Shown piece by piece: positions 6,158-12,849 of a stretch of DNA of 14,242 nucleotides (position 1 is the first letter of the stretch; every line of letters begins with the position of its first letter). Location: contig DBEP01000052.1 in assembly GCA_002294045.1 (NCBI GenBank), positions 1 through 14,242 of the forward strand, given 5' to 3'. Below the pieces are notes generated by a model. The model saw only the letters and a list, made by a program, of their open reading frames with translations. It had not been told where the DNA came from and made no database searches. The translations under genes were made by a program, and so were the position numbers. The DNA is from Lachnoclostridium sp. UBA903 (GTDB lineage Bacteria > Bacillota > Clostridia > Lachnospirales > Lachnospiraceae).

Positions 6158-6176
6158 CACCTTTGAAAGTTTATTT

Positions 6177-7145
6177 CTAGATTAATTTCTGGCCGCAGTT
6201 GGGGCAGAAGTTTGCATCCGTTGTTTTCTGACCGCAGTTGGAACAGAAATTCGGTTTTTTTTCGCTGCCTGAAGACTGGTTATCAGGCTGGGGGGAATTT
6301 GCCTGATTGATATTCTGCATCATCTGGCCGGCCATATTCACACCCATCATCATACCGGCCATATCGGAAGCCATACCGCCGCCCTTTACTCTGCCGGAGG
6401 CAATTCCGTCGGTCATAACGGCCTGCTGGTATCTGCCCATATCGCCTATCATACTGGCAGAAGCATTTCTGTTAATCATTTCCTGAACTTCTTCCGGATA
6501 AGTAAAACTCATTACATTAAAGCCGGTCACGGTAATGCCCGTATCAAATAACTGCATATCCAAATCCGTCTTAATACCGTTACCGATGTCAAAGGAATTT
6601 GCCTGAAGATTGAACATATCCTTTCCTTCTTTCACAATCCACTTCATAATTAACTGGTCTAACAGGGAGGAGATGCGGAGTTTTACATCCTCCACCAGAT
6701 AGCTGTCCCTGACTCCGGCTATTTTATCGATTAATTTAATATAATCATTTACTCTGAATTGAAAAGTCCCGTTAGCACGGATGGGCATTCCGCCCGGCAG
6801 CTGGGGAGTAGGAATATTAATCGCACTTTTTGTTCCCCATTTTACTGTAAATTCCTTGGTATTGATAAATAAAACTTCGGCCCTCATACCGCTGTTGAAG
6901 CCGAACCGGAACCCTTTTAAGGTAGACAGAAACGGTATGATTTCGGATTCAATGTCATAGTTCCCTTCATCCTTAAAGATTCCTTCTATTTTGCCGTTAA
7001 ATAAAAATACGGCATCCTGTCCCGGGCGTATAATTAACTTACTGCCTCTTTTAATTTCATCATTATGCCATTTATAGAAGATCATATCTTCCCTGAATTC
7101 TTCCCATTCCACTACATTTGATAACTGCCCTGAAAAAAGTCCCAT
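6177..7145 (-). CDS. ydjI: SPFH-domain protein with C-terminal zinc ribbon (YdjI-like)
   Basis: Predicted peripheral membrane scaffold of the stomatin/prohibitin/flotillin/HflK class. In B. subtilis the homologue links PspA to its membrane anchors. The 322-residue protein has an N-terminal MGLFSGQLSNVVEW motif typical of this subfamily, an SPFH-like region at about 35-215, a flexible Met/Gly-rich stretch (about 245-280) and a C-terminal four-cysteine ribbon (Cys301, Cys304, Cys314, Cys317). No transmembrane segment is evident, so membrane attachment probably depends on partners. ATG at 7145 follows AAAGGA (7160-7155). It is the last gene of the four-gene operon, 40 nt after the TPM gene. The family is sometimes annotated as virion core protein, which is misleading here. 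Confidence 0.88.
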   Translation of the reverse strand: MGLFSGQLSNVVEWEEFREDMIFYKWHNDEIKRGSKLIIRPGQDAVFLFNGKIEGIFKDEGNYDIESEIIPFLSTLKGFRFGFNSGMRAEVLFINTKEFTVKWGTKSAINIPTPQLPGGMPIRANGTFQFRVNDYIKLIDKIAGVRDSYLVEDVKLRISSLLDQLIMKWIVKEGKDMFNLQANSFDIGNGIKTDLDMQLFDTGITVTGFNVMSFTYPEEVQEMINRNASASMIGDMGRYQQAVMTDGIASGRVKGGGMASDMAGMMMGVNMAGQMMQNINQANSPQPDNQSSGSEKKPNFCSNCGQKTTDANFCPNCGQKLI

Positions 7146-7185
7146 TATTTTACATCCTTTCTGATAACATATAATGCTTTACAGC

Positions 7186-8127
7186 TTAAAAGCTTCGTCC
7201 GCCGCCGCTGTGGGAGTGTCCTCTGCTTGATATTCCACCGCCGCCGCTGCTGCGCCCACTGCCGTGGTTATTATTGGAAGGCCTTTTTACCTTGGTGGTC
7301 GAGGTTCTTATATAATCATCACGTCTTGCAACCACACCGGAGTGCTGTTCGTCCAGGTAAGTTTTGTTATGGACCGTAATCCTGCCTCCGGAATTGACTG
7401 CCATGATACCGACTGTAACCGCACCTATTATAACGGCAATCAGTATCTGGAATGAGGTTTTGTAGAACAGACGGTCACCGGACGTACCGGCACTGCCATA
7501 ATAATCACTGGGGCCGTCGTAACCGGATTCACCGTAATAGTTGCCGGAGCCCGCATCTCCTGTGGCAGGGGAAGTATTGACGCCTTTTTCTTCATTCATA
7601 TAATAAGCGGCCTGTACGGCGAATTCTTCCATGGCGCCGTAATAATCGCCGTCCTGAAGCAGCTTTACTATATCATCCAGCATATATTCAATCCGGTCAT
7701 TGTGGATATAATATTCGGCACTGCCGTACCCTTGGATTTCTACGCCCCTGTCGTTGCTGTCCATATTGATTAAAATCATGGCAGTATCGCCGAATTCCTG
7801 ATTATAACCAAATCCATATTCATCATAAAAATCTTCCAGATATTTTTTTCTTGAACCACCGTTCAGATCGTCGGTAATCATAACGATGTCTATTTTGCCT
7901 TCTTCGCCGTATTTTTCACATACGGCTTCCAAATCGGTTACTTCCTCTTCACTGAATAGCCCGTAAAAATCATAAACTTTTTGGTCTTCCGGGGCCGCCG
8001 TAACCTTAAGGGGAATAATAGCAGCGCCGGCAGAATGCATTACGGCCAAAAGCAGCAGAAGAAGAACAGCCGGCAGTAAAAAGGAATGAAATCTATTATT
8101 AGTTTTATGTTTACCATTCTTAATCAT
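7186..8127 (-). CDS. ydjH: TPM-domain membrane protein (YdjH-like)
   Basis: Predicted membrane-anchored partner in the PspA complex. The 313-residue protein has a hydrophobic N-terminal segment (about 15-37, signal peptide or anchor), a TPM (YgcG/Psb32) domain at about 48-178, a Gly/Tyr/Ser linker (185-217), a second transmembrane helix (about 226-245) and a basic tail ending in Gly/Ser/His-rich repeats with GGGRSF. Such glycine-rich tails are usual in TPM proteins. The ATG overlaps the stop codon of the previous gene (ATGA at 8127-8124) and has AGGAGGT eight nt upstream, inside the previous gene, so the two are probably translationally coupled. B. subtilis YdjH is shorter; the extra length here is mainly linker and tail. 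No enzymatic activity is claimed. Confidence 0.82.
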   Translation of the reverse strand: MIKNGKHKTNNRFHSFLLPAVLLLLLLAVMHSAGAAIIPLKVTAAPEDQKVYDFYGLFSEEEVTDLEAVCEKYGEEGKIDIVMITDDLNGGSRKKYLEDFYDEYGFGYNQEFGDTAMILINMDSNDRGVEIQGYGSAEYYIHNDRIEYMLDDIVKLLQDGDYYGAMEEFAVQAAYYMNEEKGVNTSPATGDAGSGNYYGESGYDGPSDYYGSAGTSGDRLFYKTSFQILIAVIIGAVTVGIMAVNSGGRITVHNKTYLDEQHSGVVARRDDYIRTSTTKVKRPSNNNHGSGRSSGGGGISSRGHSHSGGGRSF

Positions 8128-9227
8128 ATAACAGGACCTCCTGTCAGCAGAGCGATAATTTTCATTACTATAAAGGTTCCGCCGCTGACCCCTGCAAACC
8201 AGGCGGCAATCTTTCCTATACTCAGAGGGGGTTTGCCGACGATTTTGCCGGTCTGGCCATTCATCGCAAAAATATGTTCCGACTGTTTATAATCATAGCA
8301 TACCATCCAGACAGGAAGAAGCACATAATCCGCATGCCGTTCGTTTATCCGGATGTTCTTACGGTTATAAGTTATGGTAGTGTAACCGTTTATGGTAGAT
8401 TTGATGTAAGTGTCCACAAAATTCCTGACTCGCTCTTCAACCCTGGGAAATAAGGCTTTATTGTCATAATTGTATTTTTCTGCCAGATATCCTGCTAAAT
8501 AAGGCATGTTAAAGTTCTTGAGTTCGTGATAATGGAAAGGTTCTAACTTATCCATTAACGTATCATTCATTTTTTCGGAAGCATCAGCAGGTACCTTTAA
8601 ATAGTTTAAGTTAACCTGCCGATAAACGTGAAAAAAACTGGTTTCCGTATAATCGTATTCTCCACGGGTATAACGCCTTACCCGGGTGCAGGTTGCGTCG
8701 GCTTCCCCCTGGCCGTTCAGGTCATACAGCCAAAAAGGCACATACAGTCCGGTCATGCTTTTAATACGGTCGGCAGTCATAAAGCCTTTAGGGGTAAGCA
8801 GCCCTTTTCTGCACCATTTGCGGAAGGCTGCCTGTGCCTGCTGTTTATTGATGGTAAAGGGAATGACTTTAGCCGGGGCCATATTCCCCGTTAAGCGGTC
8901 TGCCAATACCACGGCGGCTCCGCAGAAACTGCAGGTCGTTGCTGTGGTATCTTTATCCGTAATTAATACGGCGCCGCAATTTTTACAGTGATATTCTGCG
9001 GTTTCATTTTCATCAAAGGTATGAGGTTCGCCGTTGTCTTCCGTATGATATTCCTCATGGAAGGAATGGCGGTTTTCTGTTTCTGCATTATGGTTATGCT
9101 CCGAATCCGGCTTTTGAAAGGATTCTATGCTGTCATTCCTGCCGCAGCTGTCACAATGCAGCATACCGGAGGTGCTGTCATATGCCATGTCGGCTCCGCA
9201 ATTTGGACATTTATATTGTACTACCAT
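8124..9227 (-). CDS. ydjG: Double zinc-ribbon membrane protein (YdjG-like)
   Basis: Predicted anchor of the PspA complex. The 367-residue protein has two TFIIB-like zinc ribbons: CPNC/CDSC (Cys7, 10, 25, 28) and CKNC/CSFC (Cys81, 84, 99, 102). Between them is an unusual linker (about 41-80) with seven His and about thirteen acidic residues. A conserved soluble region (about 115-330) follows, with YVPFWLYDL at 162-170, and a single C-terminal transmembrane helix (about 338-361). No signal peptide is present, so the ribbons should be cytoplasmic. The ATG at 9227 has AGAGGT about eight nt upstream. It is 94 nt after pspA with a hairpin between, and overlaps the TPM gene by 4 nt. Comparable proteins are named TFIIB-type zinc ribbon-containing protein; a role in transcription is not implied. 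Confidence 0.85.
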   Translation of the reverse strand: MVVQYKCPNCGADMAYDSTSGMLHCDSCGRNDSIESFQKPDSEHNHNAETENRHSFHEEYHTEDNGEPHTFDENETAEYHCKNCGAVLITDKDTTATTCSFCGAAVVLADRLTGNMAPAKVIPFTINKQQAQAAFRKWCRKGLLTPKGFMTADRIKSMTGLYVPFWLYDLNGQGEADATCTRVRRYTRGEYDYTETSFFHVYRQVNLNYLKVPADASEKMNDTLMDKLEPFHYHELKNFNMPYLAGYLAEKYNYDNKALFPRVEERVRNFVDTYIKSTINGYTTITYNRKNIRINERHADYVLLPVWMVCYDYKQSEHIFAMNGQTGKIVGKPPLSIGKIAAWFAGVSGGTFIVMKIIALLTGGPVI

Positions 9228-9268
9228 TAAAACTTACCTCTTTCTGCCATAGTCTGCTCCCCGGCACG

Positions 9269-9296
9269 AAAAACAGCGGCTTGATTTTCTGCCGCT
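9269..9296 (-). terminator. Internal hairpin between pspA and the rest of its operon
   Basis: On the minus strand AGCGGC (9296-9291), a 10-nt loop, GCCGCT (9280-9275), then GTTTTT (9274-9269). It is terminator-like but short, so probably partial. It would leave more pspA mRNA than mRNA for the three membrane partners. Confidence 0.5.
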
Positions 9297-9321
9297 ATTT
9301 CCGTATTCTGTATGCTTCTTT

Positions 9322-9996
9322 TTACTTATTCAAATTGGCTTTCAATGCGGCTAATTCAGCTTCTATATCGGTATCCGAGGCGTACTTCTTAGTGATATCT
9401 TCAATCGTATTCTCAGCAGTGGAACGGTTCAGTTCGGCCATTGCATTTGCTTTATCGATAGCTTTGTCGGCCATTTCTTCGTATTTATTAAAGCTTGCCA
9501 TGGAATCATTGGCACCGGCAATGGAGGAAGTCATTTTATTAATGCGTTCCTGTGCTTTTGCAACGGATAGCTTGCCTTTAATCATATCCTTGCGGGACTC
9601 CAATTCCTTAATATCACCGACTAATTTATCATGCATTTGCCTCATATGAACCGCATTAGCATGGGATAAATCGTAAGCTTCCTGCAAACCGTTTAATTTA
9701 TTGGTTAATGTTGCTTTCTGCTCCAGGAACTTTTTGGCATCCTCTTCGTTGTTTGCTTCCAGAGCTTTTATTGCATAAGTCTGCATTTTCTCAATTTCTT
9801 CCTTGCACTCGTCCAGAACCCGCTTGGCACGCTGTTCTTCCGCCATAATGGTTGCGGTTTCTGATTTTACTTTTCCCAAATCATTGCTAAGGTTTCTTAA
9901 GCATTGCTCAATCATCTTTTCAGGATCCTCTGCTTTGTCTAACAATGCATTAATGTTGCTTGACATAATGTCTTTAAATCTTGTTAAAATTCCCAT
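9322..9996 (-). CDS. pspA: PspA/IM30 (Vipp1) family phage-shock protein
   Basis: ESCRT-III-like membrane-remodelling protein that coats and repairs stressed cytoplasmic membrane. From the ATG at 9996 the product is 224 residues, the normal length. It begins MGILTRFKDIMSSNINALLDK, the usual N-terminal amphipathic helix, followed by long charged alpha-helical coiled coil (about 25-190) and a C-terminal helix ending ELAALKANLNK. GGAGGG at 10009-10004 lies seven nt before this ATG; an in-frame TTG at 10011 overlaps that site and is rejected. It is the first gene of the operon whose order equals B. subtilis ydjF-ydjG-ydjH-ydjI. In Bacillus this operon is under the ECF factor SigW; no clear SigW-type promoter is seen here. 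Confidence 0.93.
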   Translation of the reverse strand: MGILTRFKDIMSSNINALLDKAEDPEKMIEQCLRNLSNDLGKVKSETATIMAEEQRAKRVLDECKEEIEKMQTYAIKALEANNEEDAKKFLEQKATLTNKLNGLQEAYDLSHANAVHMRQMHDKLVGDIKELESRKDMIKGKLSVAKAQERINKMTSSIAGANDSMASFNKYEEMADKAIDKANAMAELNRSTAENTIEDITKKYASDTDIEAELAALKANLNK

Positions 9997-10003
9997 ATGA
10001 AAT

Positions 10004-10009
10004 CCCTCC
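10004..10009 (-). promoter_or_regulatory. Ribosome binding site fixing the pspA start
   Basis: GGAGGG on the minus strand, seven nt before the ATG at 9996. The longer reading from TTG at 10011 would overlap this site and add five residues not expected in the family. Confidence 0.85.
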
Positions 10010-10081
10010 AAACTCTTATTAAACAGGAATCTGCTCCGGCAGGTGGCTTTATTAACTATTTCCGTTGTTGTCTGCTCTTTC

Positions 10082-10110
10082 AGTTTATATTTTTTTTACT
10101 ATAACGTCAA
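10082..10110 (-). promoter_or_regulatory. Candidate promoter of the pspA operon
   Basis: On the minus strand TTGACG (10110-10105) is followed at 17 nt by TAAACT (10087-10082), or at 15 nt by TATAAA (10089-10084). The -35 is good and the -10 uncertain. It would give a leader of about 80 nt. No TGAAAC/CGT ECF-type pair with proper spacing was found. Confidence 0.4.
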
Positions 10111-10199
10111 GTTAAAAAACGGTTAAAATAATAATGAACAGATTAAAATAAAATAAGATAATTAAAAAACCTTTGCCCTGGCCGGAGCATAAAATACAA

Positions 10200-10228
10200 T
10201 TGACATTCGCTGCCGGCTGATGTAAATT
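10200..10228 (+). promoter_or_regulatory. Candidate promoter of the LacI-family gene
   Basis: TTGACA (10200-10205), 17 nt, TAAATT (10223-10228). Perfect -35, weak -10. The leader of about 175 nt contains TAGTGCAAAAAT (10277-10288), also found upstream of the GH130 promoter. Confidence 0.5.
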
Positions 10229-10397
10229 AATTATGTGATAAATATGCTGATTTAATATTGCATCATTGTATATTTGTAGTGCAAAAATTAATACTTTTAT
10301 AAAACAGCGGCGAACGGTTTGGTTTGTTGAACCGGAGGCTGCTGATATGGACGGTTGTCAGAAGCATTGTCCTGGAGTGACACACTCTAAAGCGGAT

Positions 10398-10404
10398 GAG
10401 GTGA
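10398..10404 (+). promoter_or_regulatory. Ribosome binding site fixing the LacI-family start
   Basis: GAGGTGA lies five nt before the ATG at 10410, which begins MKKITIQDVA, the normal start of the DNA-binding domain in this family. It rules out the 48-residue upstream extension. Confidence 0.75.
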
Positions 10405-10409
10405 AGCAG

Positions 10410-11459
10410 ATGAAAAAGATAACGATACAGGATGTGGCAAGGGAACTTAACTTATCCCGTAATACGGTGGCAAAGGCACTGAATAACAGTGATACGGTTG
10501 CGTATGAGACCAGATATGTAGTAATTAAAAAAGCCTATGAAATGGGTTATACCAAATTATCTCCGGTCGTTGTTAATGATTTTAAAATAAAAGACAAGCT
10601 GGAGAGAACCAAAACCATAGTGGTTTTTGCCAGAAGGGAACTGTCTGCCTTTTGGAATCGGATTATTATGGGGATATCGGATGAACTGAATAAAAATAAC
10701 TGCAGGCTTCAGTTAAATTTTATCAGCGAAGAAGATGAGGCAAACCATGTTCTGCCTTTGGATATGCAGACGGAGATGAGCGGAATTATTATATTAAGTG
10801 TATTCAGCAAGTCTTTCCTGGAATTGATTATAAAAAAAGATGTCCCTGTGGTATTTCTGGATGGTCCCAGCGATATCCATGAAATCTCAGATTTAGGAGA
10901 TGTAATTGTGTTTGAAGGGTATAACAGTACCAGAATATTGACGGAGCATCTGTTAAACCAGGGAATGAAGAAAATAGGGTTTATTGGTGATACCAGTTAT
11001 TGCAGGACAATTAAGGACCGCTATGAAGGCTATTTGTCCGCTCTAAACGGTCGTGGTATGCGGCCTGGGGAGCAGTTCGTCATAAATGAGCATGTGCGGC
11101 ACAGGTATTACCGGCAGGAAGAAATAGCTGCGGCTTTGGAGAATCTTACTGAAATACCCGAAGCTTTTGTATGTGCCAATGACGATATTGCAAAAGATGT
11201 CATGCTCTGGCTTAAGAAAAAGGATATCCGGATACCGGAAGAAGTTGCGGTGACCGGTTTTGATGATAAAGAAGAAGCGGAACTTTTATCTCCCTCCTTA
11301 ACAACCGTACATATCGGCAATCAAAGGATGGGCAGGAGATTGGTGCAGATATTAATCTGGCGGATGGAGAATATGAATCTGCCCAAGGAAGTGGTTATTA
11401 TAAATACGGAAGTTGTAATCAGGGAATCCTCCGTTAGAAAGAAACAGACGGTAAAATAA
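10410..11459 (+). CDS. LacI/GalR-family transcriptional regulator
   Basis: 349-residue regulator. The N-terminal helix-turn-helix (about 4-24, TIQDVARELNLSRNTVAKAL) is followed by residues that diverge from the usual LacI hinge: after GY at 46-47 the expected NxxAR-like hinge helix is replaced by TKLSPVVVNDFKIKDK. A periplasmic-binding-protein-like effector domain fills about 68-340, with typical segments such as KKIGFIGD, AFVCANDDIAKDVM and VAVTGFDDKEEAELLSPSLTTV. It should bind a sugar or related small molecule. No transporter or catabolic gene is next to it, so its target is unknown. It is divergent from the pspA operon and could act there or on the GH130 gene, which shares a 12-bp sequence with its leader; both are inference. 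The short recognition helix region is intact. Confidence 0.88.
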   Translation: MKKITIQDVARELNLSRNTVAKALNNSDTVAYETRYVVIKKAYEMGYTKLSPVVVNDFKIKDKLERTKTIVVFARRELSAFWNRIIMGISDELNKNNCRLQLNFISEEDEANHVLPLDMQTEMSGIIILSVFSKSFLELIIKKDVPVVFLDGPSDIHEISDLGDVIVFEGYNSTRILTEHLLNQGMKKIGFIGDTSYCRTIKDRYEGYLSALNGRGMRPGEQFVINEHVRHRYYRQEEIAAALENLTEIPEAFVCANDDIAKDVMLWLKKKDIRIPEEVAVTGFDDKEEAELLSPSLTTVHIGNQRMGRRLVQILIWRMENMNLPKEVVIINTEVVIRESSVRKKQTVK

Positions 11460-11482
11460 TATCATTGAAGCTAAAAAACAAA

Positions 11483-11502
11483 TTAATAATGGTAATTATT
11501 AA
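11483..11502. other. AT-rich 8-bp hairpin after the LacI-family gene
   Basis: TTAATAAT (11483-11490), loop GGTA, ATTATTAA (11495-11502). A weak, AT-only stem without a U-tract. A second hairpin, ATTCTC (11575-11580) with GAGAAT (11601-11606) and an inner CTTAT/ATAAG, lies further on. Otherwise the 296-bp spacer shows no gene or recognised riboswitch. Confidence 0.3.
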
Positions 11503-11688
11503 GGGAACAGTTAAAAAGAGTGTCTTGCATAACAAAACTGGTATATTTGTCCGAGGTTCAGAAATAGTATGATTATTCTCTTATGAATTATAAGGAATAT
11601 GAGAATGTTTCGGAGGATTCGGTTCAATATTGACCGCCTGGGACTGCTTCCTTTCCTTTGTTTCCCGTGGGTCAGGTTAGTCCTTCCC

Positions 11689-11717
11689 TTGAAATCTATG
11701 TTATTTTGTAATATGAT
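11689..11717 (+). promoter_or_regulatory. Promoter of the methyltransferase gene
   Basis: TTGAAA (11689-11694), 17 nt, TATGAT (11712-11717), each one mismatch from consensus. The leader is about 30 nt. Confidence 0.7.
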
Positions 11718-11755
11718 TGTACAACATATATAAATAACCGAAAGAGAGAAAAGAT

Positions 11756-12634
11756 ATGTGGATTGCAGATGGATGGAAAGACTATGAGGTAATCGATACT
11801 TCTTTGGGAGAAAAACTGGAACGCTGGGGTAAATATATATTAATTCGTCCGGACCCGCAGGTACTTTGGGATACTCCGAAAAACCATGCCGGCTGGAAGG
11901 AAAGAAATGCCCATTATTACCGGAGCAGTAAAGGCGGCGGAGAATGGGAATTTTTTGATTTACCGAAGCAGTGGCAGATAAAATATAAGGATTTAAGTTT
12001 TAATCTTCAGCCCTTCAGCTTTAAACATACCGGATTGTTTCCGGAGCAGGCTGCTAACTGGGAATGGTTTGGGGATATCATACGAAAGCAGAAGCAGTTA
12101 AACCCGGAACGGGAAATAAAGGTTCTGAATTTATTTGCCTACACCGGGGGAGCGACCCTTGCGGCGGCAAAAGCGGGAGCAGGTGTTACCCATGTTGACG
12201 CATCCAAGGGCATGGTTACCTGGGCAAAAGAAAATGCAGCTCTTTCCGGACTTGGTGCCGCACCCATACGTTATATAGTGGATGACTGCGTAAAATTTGT
12301 CGAACGGGAAATCCGCAGAGGTAATTTTTATGATGCCGTCATTATGGATCCTCCTTCCTATGGTCGTGGACCTAAGGGCGAAATCTGGAAAATAGAAAAT
12401 AATATACATCCTTTTATGAAATTATGTGCCCGGGTGTTGTCAAAAGAACCGTTATTTTTCCTGGTTAATTCTTATACTACCGGTCTGCAGCCCGCAGTAC
12501 TGGCTTATCTGCTGGGAATTGAAATAAAGTCTGAATTCGGGGGTACGGTCATTGCCGATGAAGTTGGGCTTCCGGTATCTTCCAATAAACTGGTTTTGCC
12601 CTGCGGGGCATCGGGGCGCTGGTGCAGCCGGTAA
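11756..12634 (+). CDS. Class I SAM-dependent methyltransferase, RlmI-like catalytic domain
   Basis: 292-residue protein with a Rossmann methyltransferase fold of the kind found in RlmI and the RlmK half of RlmKL, which make 5- or 7-methylated bases in 23S rRNA. Motif I NLFAYTGGATLAAAKAGAG (125-143) with acidic HVDAS (146-150) binds S-adenosylmethionine; DPPSYGRGPKGEIW (198-211) is the catalytic loop; LVLPCGASGRW (279-289) is the family C-terminus. The N-terminal part lacks the PUA domain of E. coli RlmI, a common form in Firmicutes. The substrate, rRNA or otherwise, cannot be named. The binding site before the ATG (AAGAGAG, about 9 nt) is weak. The gene has its own promoter, and the next strong terminator is the one in the glutamate dehydrogenase leader. 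Confidence 0.82.
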   Translation: MWIADGWKDYEVIDTSLGEKLERWGKYILIRPDPQVLWDTPKNHAGWKERNAHYYRSSKGGGEWEFFDLPKQWQIKYKDLSFNLQPFSFKHTGLFPEQAANWEWFGDIIRKQKQLNPEREIKVLNLFAYTGGATLAAAKAGAGVTHVDASKGMVTWAKENAALSGLGAAPIRYIVDDCVKFVEREIRRGNFYDAVIMDPPSYGRGPKGEIWKIENNIHPFMKLCARVLSKEPLFFLVNSYTTGLQPAVLAYLLGIEIKSEFGGTVIADEVGLPVSSNKLVLPCGASGRWCSR

Positions 12635-12700
12635 ACAGCAGTCTTTTATAGAAGAGCGGCCGTTGTAAAGTATATTTTATATCAATGGAGTAAAATAAAA

Positions 12701-12718
12701 GTTACGTTCAACCGTAAC
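12701..12718. other. Small hairpin GTTACG / CGTAAC
   Basis: Six-bp arms around a 6-nt loop. On the minus strand it is followed by TTTTATTTT, a terminator pattern, but no minus-strand gene ends here. It may be a weak 3' structure of the methyltransferase mRNA. Confidence 0.35.
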
Positions 12719-12747
12719 AAAAAAATATAATTTATGAGAATTCGGTA

Positions 12748-12776
12748 TTGAAAATAAATCCATAAAAACGTATAAT
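12748..12776 (+). promoter_or_regulatory. Sigma-A promoter of glutamate dehydrogenase
   Basis: TTGAAA (12748-12753), exactly 17 nt, TATAAT (12771-12776). Transcription should start near 12783, about 15 nt before the terminator hairpin. Confidence 0.82.
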
Positions 12777-12797
12777 TATGAATGAGCAAAGAAGATA

Positions 12798-12828
12798 GGG
12801 TAACCGTGTTTTTTGGTTACCCTTTTTT
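12798..12828 (+). terminator. Intrinsic terminator in the gdhA leader (candidate attenuator)
   Basis: GGGTAACC (12798-12805), 9-nt loop, GGTTACCC (12815-12822), then six T. It is a textbook intrinsic terminator lying between the promoter and the ribosome binding site of the same gene, so every gdhA transcript must read through it. CCTTT at the base of the stem and U-tract (12821-12825) can alternatively pair with AAAGG of the ribosome binding site (12834-12838). It may also end methyltransferase transcripts. Confidence 0.8.
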
Positions 12829-12833
12829 AAATC

Positions 12834-12841
12834 AAAGGAGG
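12834..12841 (+). promoter_or_regulatory. Ribosome binding site that decides a GTG start
   Basis: AAAGGAGG, eight nt before the GTG at 12850. The reading begins with the expected N-terminus (VDQVLQSVVKKNPAEPEF), so GTG is the start. Confidence 0.85.
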
Positions 12842-12849
12842 AAAAAATA

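Noticed and set aside
8628..9649. Plus-strand frames opposite the zinc-ribbon and PspA genes
   Set aside because: They are antisense shadows of conserved minus-strand genes and encode no known motif.
9997..10011. TTG start adding five residues to PspA
   Set aside because: The TTG overlaps the ribosome binding site of the conserved MGILTRF start.
10266..10409. N-terminal extension of the LacI-family protein by 48 residues
   Set aside because: Family members start at the helix-turn-helix, and GAGGTGA precedes the ATG at 10410; the extension is low-complexity leader.
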